64,000 nt of DNA, from assembly GCF_019669965.1 (NCBI RefSeq), contig NZ_AP019781.1, positions 434,001 through 498,000 of the forward strand, in the 5' to 3' direction. Both the position numbers and the translations under genes were made by a program. This stretch comes from Methanoculleus chikugoensis. Its GTDB lineage: Archaea > Halobacteriota > Methanomicrobia > Methanomicrobiales > Methanoculleaceae. Numbering within the stretch: position 1 is the stretch's first letter; each line of letters opens with the position of its first letter. Positions 24,598 to 31,641 of this stretch are shown here, piece by piece. Below the pieces are notes generated by a model. That model was not told the origin of the DNA and did not search any database. It worked only from the letters and a program-made list of their open reading frames with translations.

Positions 24598-25305
24598 GTT
24601 ACGTTCACGTTCGACGAACAGATTGCTGCCCTTGAGGCGGAACGGGAGAGACTTCTCCGTTTCCCGGAAGAGGAGTTCATCGCGATCATCCGGGAGGTGG
24701 GGTTCTCCTGCGACTGCTGCGGGCGGTGCTGCACCCGGGAGTTCAACGATCACGTCTTTCTGCTGGGGGAGGATACCGACACCGTCCGCTCGCTCCTGCC
24801 GGACGCCGTCATCCCGGCGCCCGCGTTCGACGCCTGCGATCAGGAGGGGAGGTTCTACGTATCGGGCTACGCCCTCCGGACGAAACCGGACGGCTCCTGC
24901 ATATTCCTCGAAGACGGCAGGTGCAGCATCTACGACCGTCGGTTCGCCATCTGCCGGGTCTACCCCTACATGCTTCACCGGGAGGCCGACGAGACGGGCG
25001 CCGTCGACTGGCGGCAGATCGGCGGTCTGAACCAGCATGGGTCCTACAACAACCCGATCGACGATGCCGAATGCGTCCGGATTGCCCGGGAAACCCGGGC
25101 TTATGAGGCGGCGTTTCTTGAACAGGAGATCCGGTTCCGGCAGGCTCTCCGCGACCTCTTCGACCGGGAAGGGCTGCGCTACGTCCGGAGGACCTACGAC
25201 CTCCTGATGCGGGACTTCAGGAAGGGCGCCGAGGTCGAGGTTCGGGTCTTCCACCGGGGGCGGTTTGAGCCGCACCGGGTCACCCGCGACGTGTACGGGC
25301 AGTAA
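24598..25305 (+). CDS. YkgJ-family cysteine cluster protein
   Basis: About 235 residues. The cysteine cluster appears as CDCCGRCCTREFNDHVFLL, a mid Cys in GSCIFLEDGRCSIYDRRFAICRVYPY and a conserved charged C-terminal part. The eight-cysteine pattern of YkgJ/Fli B-like proteins probably binds zinc or an Fe-S centre; the function is unknown. The start is odd. A perfect GGAGG (24587-24591) sits 6 nt before codon 24598, which is GTT and not GTG, followed by ACG TTC ACG (TFTFDEQ). The only standard in-frame start is TTG 24478, inside the nitroreductase remnant, without a Shine-Dalgarno and with non-family sequence. Confidence 0.82.
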   Translation, partial: VTFTFDEQIAALEAERERLLRFPEEEFIAIIREVGFSCDCCGRCCTREFNDHVFLLGEDTDTVRSLLPDAVIPAPAFDACDQEGRFYVSGYALRTKPDGSCIFLEDGRCSIYDRRFAICRVYPYMLHREADETGAVDWRQIGGLNQHGSYNNPIDDAECVRIARETRAYEAAFLEQEIRFRQALRDLFDREGLRYVRRTYDLLMRDFRKGAEVEVRVFHRGRFEPHRVTRDVYGQ

Positions 25306-25372
25306 CGCTCCGGCCGATTTCGAGACCGTTTGCCCATACTTTTTTTCTGCTCCGCTCACCCCCGGGTGCCCG

Positions 25373-25952
25373 ATGGAGGCCGAGTTCCTCCTCGCCCTGC
25401 TGGTGGTTGCCGCCGTCGGTCTTATCTACACGGGGCTTTCGATCGCGACAAGCCTTCTCTCGGGAGTGCTCGCGATGATCCTCCTCCGGGTCGTCCCGGT
25501 CGACGAGGTCTATCGGCCTATCGACTGCGGATGCTCACGCTGATTGCCGCCCTCCTCCCCTGGGCATCGCCATGGAGACGAGCGGGGCCGCCCGATTCAT
25601 CGCGGATCAGACGGCCGGTCTGGTCGCCGGGTACCCGACGCTCCTCATCCTCATCGCGGTAGCGGTTCTCGCGACCGCCTTTTCGTTCGTGATCTCGAAC
25701 ATCGCCGCCACCGTCCTCCTGGTCCCGCTCGCGCTCGTGATGGCGGGTTCGCCCGGGCTCGACCCCCGCGGCCTCGCGCTCCTCGTCGGGATATGTACCT
25801 CCAACTCATTCCTCCTCCCGACGCACCCGGTGAACGCCCTCCTGATGGGGCCCGGAGGCTACCGGACCCGGGATTACATCGTCCCCGGGAGCATCATGAC
25901 GGTCGTCTTCATCCTCATCGCCGTCGGCATTGTCTCCCTCCTCTACTTCTGA
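25373..25952 (+). pseudogene. SLC13/DASS-type carrier, internally deleted with two frameshifts
   Basis: MEAEFLLALLVVAAVGLIYTG starts at 25373. The frame runs to PVDEVYRPID near 25529, shifts by one base to RMLTLIAALLP, and shifts again to GIAMETSGAARFIAD at about 25560. It then continues to SFVISNIAATVLLVPLAL, GICTSNSFLLPTHPVNALLM and the stop at 25952. The shifts fit two single-base losses (TGG to TG; a C lost in CTCCCC). Only about 195 codons remain, where SLC13 carriers with a TrkA-C insert have about 550-600, so the middle of the gene is also gone. It cannot be a working carrier. Confidence 0.75.
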
Positions 25953-26009
25953 CCGGCACACCAACCGGGGTAAACCTTTATGGCGCTCTGCAGCAACCGT
26001 AGCCTCATT

Positions 26010-27380
26010 ATGGAGCGGGAGTACGATCTCGTCGTTATCGGGACGGGGGTCGCCGGTTCCGACGTCGCCTGGCACTGCAGGAAGGCCGGGATGCGGGTAG
26101 CGATCGTTGATTCCGGGGACTACGGGGGGACGTGCGGCCTGCGGGGCTGTGTCCCTAAAAAAGTGCTCGCCGGTGCCGCCGAGCTGGTTTCCCGTGTCCG
26201 TGGCCAGCAGGGGAACGGCATCCGGGGAGCGGTCTCGATCGACTGGCCAGAGCTCGTTGCCTTCGAACGGACCTTCACCGATCCCATTCCGCGGCGGAAG
26301 GAGGAGGGCTTCCGGGGGGCGGGGATCCATACCTATCACGGGGTTGCCCGCTTTGCCGGGCCGGATAGGGTGGCGGTCGGCGGCGATATGCTCATCGCCC
26401 GGTACATCGTGGTCGCCGCCGGTGCGCATGCCCGGGCGCTCGGCGTCCCGGGCGAGGACCTGATGACGTCGAGCGACGACTTCTTCTCCCTTCCGGCGCT
26501 CCCCGAACGGATCGTCTTCATCGGCGGGGGCTACATCTCGTTTGAGTTCGCCCATGTCGCCGCCGCTGCCGGGTCGGCGGTGACCATCCTGCAGCGAAGC
26601 GGTCGGGTTCTCTCGGGGTTCGACCCCGATATCGTCGACCGCCTGCTGCTGGCCTCAGTTGAGGCCGGGATCGACGTGCAGATGAATATGCCGCTCGTCT
26701 CGATCGAGAGGGACGGCAGTGGCCTCCGGGTCCGGGCCGGGAGGAAGGGGGAGGAGAAGACTTTCGGTGCCGATATGGCGGTCCACGGCGCGGGCAGGGT
26801 CTCTGCGCTTGAGGGCCTCGACCTTGCCGCCGGTGGGGTCGAGACCGACCGCCGGGGGATCGCGGTCAATGAGTACCTCCAGAGCGTCTCGAACCCGGCG
26901 GTCTACGTCGTCGGGGATGCAAACGCGAAGAGTCCGCAACTGACCCCGGTGGCGGTGATGGACGCCCACATCGTCGTCGACAACATCCTGGGCGGCGACG
27001 GCCGCGTCGCGGACTACTCCGTCGTCCCGAGCGCCGTCTTCACGAATCCGCCCATCGCGTCCGTCGGGCTCACGGAGGAGAAGGCGAAGGAGAAGGGAAT
27101 CCCCTACGTCGCCAACGCCGGCGATCTCTCCGGGCGGTTCACCAACCGGAGCATCGGCCAGAAGCACGCCGGCTACAAGATCCTGGTCGACGAGGACTCC
27201 CGCCGGATCCTCGGCGCCCACCTCATCGGGCCGCACGTCGAGGAGGTGATCAACATCTTCGCCCTCGCGATCAAGCACGGTCTGACGGTGGACGATCTGA
27301 CGCTCGACGCGATCCCCTGGGCTTACCCGAGCAACACCTACGATATCATCCACATGGTGCATCCGCTGGCGAGGAAGTGA
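26010..27380 (+). CDS. FAD/NAD(P)-dependent pyridine nucleotide-disulfide oxidoreductase
   Basis: 456 residues with the glutathione reductase/dihydrolipoamide dehydrogenase fold. FAD-binding YDLVVIGTGVAGSDVA is followed by the redox pair CGLRGCVPKK (Cys-x4-Cys). The NAD(P) Rossmann motif is IVFIGGGYISFEFAHVAA, the second FAD motif VYVVGDANA, and there is a dimerisation domain. The C-terminus reads WAYPSNTYDIIHMVHPLARK, not the usual His-x4-Glu dyad of disulfide reductases, so the thiol chemistry or substrate may differ. Start at ATG 26010; a TATA-like CTTTATGG at about 25977 predicts leaderless initiation. Confidence 0.9.
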   Translation: MEREYDLVVIGTGVAGSDVAWHCRKAGMRVAIVDSGDYGGTCGLRGCVPKKVLAGAAELVSRVRGQQGNGIRGAVSIDWPELVAFERTFTDPIPRRKEEGFRGAGIHTYHGVARFAGPDRVAVGGDMLIARYIVVAAGAHARALGVPGEDLMTSSDDFFSLPALPERIVFIGGGYISFEFAHVAAAAGSAVTILQRSGRVLSGFDPDIVDRLLLASVEAGIDVQMNMPLVSIERDGSGLRVRAGRKGEEKTFGADMAVHGAGRVSALEGLDLAAGGVETDRRGIAVNEYLQSVSNPAVYVVGDANAKSPQLTPVAVMDAHIVVDNILGGDGRVADYSVVPSAVFTNPPIASVGLTEEKAKEKGIPYVANAGDLSGRFTNRSIGQKHAGYKILVDEDSRRILGAHLIGPHVEEVINIFALAIKHGLTVDDLTLDAIPWAYPSNTYDIIHMVHPLARK

Positions 27381-27462
27381 GAAATAGGGGAAGGAGGATG
27401 GTTCTGTGATGTGACCTCGTGCAGCCCGCCCACGGATTTCCATTGGGTATCGCCATGAGTGG

Positions 27463-27503
27463 TGGGGCTGATGGGGAGGGGGCGAGATCCCCTCCCCCAT
27501 CCC
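27463..27503. terminator. GC-rich hairpin between convergent genes
   Basis: GATGGGGAGGGG and CCCCTCCCCCATC form a long stem (one bulged C) around the loop GCGAGAT. It lies between the ends of the convergent oxidoreductase and AT-rich membrane protein genes and could stop transcription from either side. Confidence 0.45.
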
Positions 27504-27511
27504 CTCTCTGA

Positions 27512-27964
27512 CTACCACCTTCGGTAGTAATCATGGTCTGCTTGAGACCTCTTTACCATAATAATTATTTTGAGAACTACCCCGATAGCGACAACTACCA
27601 CAACTCCAATCACTCCCAAAGTCAAATCAGGGAATAATTTCGTTAAGATCTCAGCGAAAACAAACAGTCCACATATTGCTCCCAAAATGTAACCAACTGC
27701 ATACTCGGTGTCGCCAAATCCAATTGCCAAACTTTCAGCGAAATTCGCTATTGCAAAGAGACCCAAGAAGAGACCAAGATTAAATCCCCCACTCCATTGT
27801 GGATTTGCTGATTTCAATGGATCTAATGCTTGGTCAATCGATAAAAACATGGTGAACAAGCAGGAGGTCAATGCCAATACAAGAGGGACAACAAACCCCT
27901 CGGTTGCACCCTTAATTATGTTGGGTAAATCGTTTCTTTCTTTTGTTTGTGTTCTGTAACTCAT
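27512..27964 (-). CDS. AT-rich small membrane protein, likely acquired
   Basis: 150 residues with four hydrophobic segments: VVPLVLALTSCLFTMFL, FNLGLFLGLFAIANFAESLAI, VGYILGAICGLFVFAEIL and VIGVVVVVAIGVVLKIIIM. The tail is charged (KRSQADHDYYRRW). The family is not recognised. Base composition is much more AT-rich than neighbours, with many A/T-ending codons, a sign of recent transfer. ATG 27964 is preferred; GTG 27994 would add 10 residues. A palindrome lies about 100 bp upstream. Confidence 0.75.
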   Translation of the reverse strand: MSYRTQTKERNDLPNIIKGATEGFVVPLVLALTSCLFTMFLSIDQALDPLKSANPQWSGGFNLGLFLGLFAIANFAESLAIGFGDTEYAVGYILGAICGLFVFAEILTKLFPDLTLGVIGVVVVVAIGVVLKIIIMVKRSQADHDYYRRW

Positions 27965-28306
27965 GGTATTACTTTCCTTTATAGTATTCAACACCTATAG
28001 CAAGCGCTAAATAGAAAGGATAACAAGAACTTCTTGCAATAAAGTCAAGTCATCTTTCTTTATTTAGCTGGGGGTGTTATTTACACCCATATCGCTAAAT
28101 CTTGTAATGTCATTCTTTTGCGCAACACCCCAATGCTTATATGCGGGGGGTTGTAGTATATAAAGTATCGTCTGAAAAACTGCAAAGGACTATTCTAAAC
28201 AATTGATCGCTGCAATGAGCACGTTTGCTGTGAGTTTTTTGAGAGTTTCGGGTATAATATATCTCTTGTGTGCGATCCTTCCCTCCGCAAAGCATGAAAT
28301 GCGGGG
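27965..28306. other. AT-rich intergenic region with palindrome and TATA boxes
   Basis: About 340 bp with no supported gene. TTTAGC (28063-28068), GGGTGT (28072-28077), ACACCC (28083-28088) and GCTAAA (28094-28099) form a two-stage palindrome, suitable as an operator for the minus-strand membrane protein or as an RNA hairpin. Two plus-strand TATA-like boxes (AGTATATAAAG at about 28156; GTATAATATATC at about 28251) lead toward the TPR remnant at 28307. Confidence 0.5.
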
Positions 28307-28333
28307 ATGACCGAGAGACTGTTCGGTAGGAGC
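28307..28333 (+). pseudogene. 5' remnant of a TPR-protein gene
   Basis: ATG 28307 begins MTERLFGRS, matching ITERLFGRS in the TPR protein at 51883. The DNA agrees at 24 of 27 positions. After this the sequence diverges and becomes AT-rich, and no TPR repeats follow; echF begins to overlap from the other strand at 28431. A TATA-like box about 50 bp upstream survives. I read it as the promoter and first codons of a deleted paralogue. Confidence 0.45.
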
Positions 28334-28430
28334 TATGCTTGGTTCTATGATGTTAGATCTTCATCATCTTACAAAACGGTTGAAATAGCACAGGATCGAA
28401 AAAAGATCCAGTCGGGGCCTCGCCCCTGTT

Positions 28431-28850
28431 TCACGCGCTCTCGCCGGCGCCTTCTTCCTTTGCGCCCGCGCTCTCTTCAGCCGGATTTTTCGCGGGCTTC
28501 TCGGGCTTCACGTAGGTGATGGTGTAGCGCTCCGCCACGTGCTCCACCACCGGCGCGAAGTACTCCGGTTCCATCGTGAGGCTCCCGAACGGGCACCCTT
28601 CGACGCAGTCGCCGCAGGCGATGCACCGCATGCGGTCGATCTCCCAGACCTTCGCCTCCTTGTCGAGACGGATCGCCTCGCACGGGCACCGCTTCGAGCA
28701 GAGGCTGCAGGAGCGGCAGGTGGCCGGGTCGAAGACGACGTGCCCCCGGGTGAGGGAGGATGTCCGCGCCGGGACCGCCGGGTACCGCCGGGTGGCAGGC
28801 CCCCCTGCAAGGTTCCGGAGAACCGTCTTCGTCATCTGAAATATTCCCAT
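28431..28850 (-). CDS. echF: Ech hydrogenase ferredoxin-like subunit
   Basis: 139 residues with two [4Fe-4S] motifs: CRSCSLCSKRCPC (about residues 45-57) and CIACGDCVEGCPFG (about 76-89). They relay electrons between ferredoxin and the small subunit. A charged Lys/Glu/Ala-rich tail (KPEKPAKNPAEESAGAKEE) extends beyond the usual EchF end. It is last in the ech operon, 7 bp after the echE stop, with GAGGTGA as Shine-Dalgarno. Confidence 0.93.
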   Translation of the reverse strand: MGIFQMTKTVLRNLAGGPATRRYPAVPARTSSLTRGHVVFDPATCRSCSLCSKRCPCEAIRLDKEAKVWEIDRMRCIACGDCVEGCPFGSLTMEPEYFAPVVEHVAERYTITYVKPEKPAKNPAEESAGAKEEGAGESA

Positions 28851-28857
28851 GTTCTCT

Positions 28858-29937
28858 TCACCTCTCCGTGCAGCTGATACAGGGGTCGATCGAGAGGACG
28901 ACGACCGGGACGTCCGCGAGCTGGGCTCCCGGGAGCATCTTCACGAGCGGCGGGATGTTCGCGAGCGTCGGCGTCCTGATCCGGGCCCGGGCAAGGTGCT
29001 TCGTGCCGTTGCCCCGCAGGTAGTGGACGACCTCGCCCCGCGGCTGCTCCACGCGGGAGAAGTACTCGCCGTCGGGCGCTCCCTTCACCTTGACATCGAG
29101 GGGACCCTCGGGCATCTGGTCGATTGCGCGCCGGATCAGGTCGATGGAGGCGTAGACCTCCTTGACCCGGACGGCGCACCGGGCGTAGCAGTCCCCGGCG
29201 GTCTCCACGACCGGCTTGAACCCGAGATCCCCGTAGGCGGCGTAGCCGGTCTCGCGGTGGTCGATCGCGACCCCGCTTGCCCTCGCGGTCGGGCCGACGG
29301 CCCCGAGGGCGTAGGCCTCGTCCTTCGAGATGACACCAAGGTCCTGAAGGCGGTACTTCACCGTATCGTCGTTCAAGAAGACGTCGCCGAGGTCCCGGCA
29401 CTGTGCCTCGAAGGGGTCGAGCGCGCGGTGCATCTCCGCGAGTTTCTCCGCCCCTATGTCGCGCCTGACCCCGCCGACCTTGCAGGTGCCCTGGATGACC
29501 CGGCCGCCCGTGGTGTCCTCAAGCACGTCGAGCACGCTCTCCCGGAGCTGCCAGGACCGCATGAAGAGGTTCTCAAAGCCCATCCCGTCCGCAAAGAGGC
29601 CGAGCCAGAGGAGGTGAGAGTGGAGACGCGAACACTCTGACCAGATCGTCCGGAGGCAGCGTGCCCGGTCGGGGACCTCGATCTTCATGATCTCCTCGAT
29701 ACCCTGACTGTAGCAGAGCGCGTGCATGAAACTGCAGATCCCACAGATCCTCTCCGCCACGTAGACGTACTCGGTATACTCGCGCTTCTCGATCAGCCGC
29801 TCAAGCCCCCGGTGAATGTAGCCGATGGAGGGGATCGCCTCCACCACCGTCTCGTCCTCGAGGACGAGGTCAAGGTGGATCGGTTCCGGCAGCACCGGGT
29901 GCTGCGGCCCGAACGGGACGACTATGCGTTCCGGCAT
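28858..29937 (-). CDS. echE: Ech hydrogenase large subunit, [NiFe] active site
   Basis: 359 residues. The nickel-binding pairs are RICGICSFMHA (Cys-x2-Cys, about residue 63) and the C-terminal DPCISCTER (Cys-x2-Cys). As in other energy-converting hydrogenases, the protein ends almost at the second pair, so no maturation-protease tail is expected. It reduces protons or oxidises H2 in the membrane complex facing the cytoplasm. It overlaps echD by 16 bp. Confidence 0.95.
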   Translation of the reverse strand: MPERIVVPFGPQHPVLPEPIHLDLVLEDETVVEAIPSIGYIHRGLERLIEKREYTEYVYVAERICGICSFMHALCYSQGIEEIMKIEVPDRARCLRTIWSECSRLHSHLLWLGLFADGMGFENLFMRSWQLRESVLDVLEDTTGGRVIQGTCKVGGVRRDIGAEKLAEMHRALDPFEAQCRDLGDVFLNDDTVKYRLQDLGVISKDEAYALGAVGPTARASGVAIDHRETGYAAYGDLGFKPVVETAGDCYARCAVRVKEVYASIDLIRRAIDQMPEGPLDVKVKGAPDGEYFSRVEQPRGEVVHYLRGNGTKHLARARIRTPTLANIPPLVKMLPGAQLADVPVVVLSIDPCISCTER

Positions 29938-30302
29938 TGGTCACCCCCCCTTCTCGTGACGCTGAACGGATACTTCTCCGCCGTCTTGATGAACGTCCCT
30001 TTGAAATCGATGTTGATCCCGGTGACCGGGATCCCGAAGAGGTCGTGCATCTCGTTCTCGTAGACGAATGCTCCCCAGTAGATCCCGGAGATGCTCGGGA
30101 CTTCCGTCTCCGGCCCCACCGTCAGGCGGAGGTTCCGGTACTGGTAGTCCTTGTCGAACGAGTAGTTGACCTCGTAAGCCCCGCCGATGTCCGTGCACCC
30201 GATCTGGACCAGGCGGTATCCGCCGGCCTGGAGCCCTTCGACCTCACGCGTGAGGTCCTCCAGCGCGACGCCGATAGTAGTCTGCTCTTCGTTAACCGTC
30301 AT
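29922..30302 (-). CDS. echD: Ech hydrogenase 30-kDa-like subunit (NuoC-type)
   Basis: 126 residues with the complex I 30 kDa fold: GGYRLVQIGCTDIGGAYEVNYSFDKD, then VPSISGIYWGAFVYENEMHDLFGIPVTGI, the signature region next to the large subunit. It is a hydrophilic structural subunit. It overlaps echC by 4 bp upstream and echE downstream, a sign of tight translational coupling. Confidence 0.92.
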   Translation of the reverse strand: MTVNEEQTTIGVALEDLTREVEGLQAGGYRLVQIGCTDIGGAYEVNYSFDKDYQYRNLRLTVGPETEVPSISGIYWGAFVYENEMHDLFGIPVTGINIDFKGTFIKTAEKYPFSVTRRGGDQCRNA

Positions 30303-30784
30303 GTGCTCTCACCTGCCGCATGCCGCGCATCTTCTTTTGCCTGCGCCGCCCCGGTCATCTTCGCCCGTTTCTCCTCGAGGATCGAGAGCGCCGCAACGAC
30401 GCCGTCGATGATCATCTCCGGCCGCGCCGCGCATCCCGGAACATAGACATCGACGGGGATAACCTTGTCGACGCCGCCCGTGATGTTGTAGCACTCCCGG
30501 AATATGCCGCCGGTTGCGGCGCAGATGCCTATCGCGACGACAACCTTCGGCTCCGGCATCTGCTCGTAGAGGTTCCTGACCACCGCCCGGTTCAACTCGT
30601 TGATCCCGCCGGTGATCATCAGGATATCTGCGTGCTTCGGGTTTCCCGTGTTGATGATGCCGAACCGTTCCACGTCGTAGAGCGGGGTCAGGCACGCGAG
30701 CACCTCGATGTCGCACCCGTTGCAGCTGGATGCATCATAGTGAAGGATCCAGGGTGATCGCTTCAGAAATGCCATGGTACTCAT
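30299..30784 (-). CDS. echC: Ech hydrogenase small subunit (NuoB-like)
   Basis: 161 residues. The ligands of the proximal [4Fe-4S] cluster are visible in YDASSCNGCDIEVLAC, GICAATGGIF and VPGCAARPEMI. ATG 30784 overlaps the echB stop (ATGA), the start expected from operon coupling; the open frame further upstream is an artefact of GC codon bias. It passes electrons from EchF to EchE. Confidence 0.94.
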   Translation of the reverse strand: MSTMAFLKRSPWILHYDASSCNGCDIEVLACLTPLYDVERFGIINTGNPKHADILMITGGINELNRAVVRNLYEQMPEPKVVVAIGICAATGGIFRECYNITGGVDKVIPVDVYVPGCAARPEMIIDGVVAALSILEEKRAKMTGAAQAKEDARHAAGEST

Positions 30785-31641
30785 GCACCTCCGAGCATCA
30801 TATAGGAGAGGATCGCCAGGTTCACGATCCCGAGAAGCGTTGCAAGCCACCCGCTCTTCAGCGCCGCCTGCCACCGCGCCCGTGCGGTGACGTTATCGAC
30901 GAAGATCTCGGCGAGGTAGGTGATTGCGACCGCAACGATCCCGATCACGGGGTTCCAGGCGAAGAAGAGGAACACGAACCCGAGGAGGAAGACGTTTTCG
31001 TACCAGTGGGCGATCTCGACCTGCGCGAGCGTCGAGCCCGAGAACTCCGTCGTGATCCCCTTGACGATCTCCTGATGCGCGTGGTGGGACGTCGATATGT
31101 CGAAGGGCGACTTCCTGAGTTTGATGGTCAGAATGACCGCAAAGCCCAGGAAGACGCCGGGGAGGTAGAGGATCGCCGGCACGGTCGTGGCGGCGATCTC
31201 CGTGACGTAGAAACTCCCGCTGACCATGTAGAGCCCGACGGCTGCGAGGATGATCATCGGTTCGTAGGCCATCACCTGGATCAGTTCCCGCTCCGCCCCG
31301 ATGTGGCTGTAGGGCGAGTGGACCGCGTAGGCCCCGAGCACCAGGAAGACGTGGGCGAGCGTGAAGGCGAAGACGGTCAGTAAGAGGTCCCCTCCCGCGA
31401 AGAAGAGCGCGCCGGAGAGGGCTATGAAGATCAGGTACGCGAGGACGTAGAAGTTCTGCGCCGTGGTGACGACGGCCCGCTCCTTCTCGAAGAGTTTGCC
31501 GACGTCGTAGAAGGGCTGCAGGAGCGGCGGCCCGACTCTCCCCTGCATCCGCGCGGTGATCTTCCGGTCGATACCGGCGATGAGGCCGCCGGCTATGGGC
31601 GCGAGGATGAGGAAGAGGACTGCGCCGATGAGCCAGTTCAT
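30781..31641 (-). CDS. echB: Ech hydrogenase membrane subunit (NuoH-like)
   Basis: A 286-residue, roughly eight-helix membrane protein. It carries the NuoH-type loop GRVGPPLLQPFYDVGKLFEKE near residue 35 and the charged segment ERELIQVMAYEPMI. These link the hydrogenase module to the ion pump. It overlaps echA by 4 bp. Confidence 0.93.
   Translation of the reverse strand: MNWLIGAVLFLILAPIAGGLIAGIDRKITARMQGRVGPPLLQPFYDVGKLFEKERAVVTTAQNFYVLAYLIFIALSGALFFAGGDLLLTVFAFTLAHVFLVLGAYAVHSPYSHIGAERELIQVMAYEPMIILAAVGLYMVSGSFYVTEIAATTVPAILYLPGVFLGFAVILTIKLRKSPFDISTSHHAHQEIVKGITTEFSGSTLAQVEIAHWYENVFLLGFVFLFFAWNPVIGIVAVAITYLAEIFVDNVTARARWQAALKSGWLATLLGIVNLAILSYMMLGGA

Noticed and set aside
24258-24746. 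Minus-strand frame of about 160 codons across the nitroreductase remnant and YkgJ start
   Set aside because: Serine/arginine-rich product without motifs. The plus strand carries two recognisable family blocks there.
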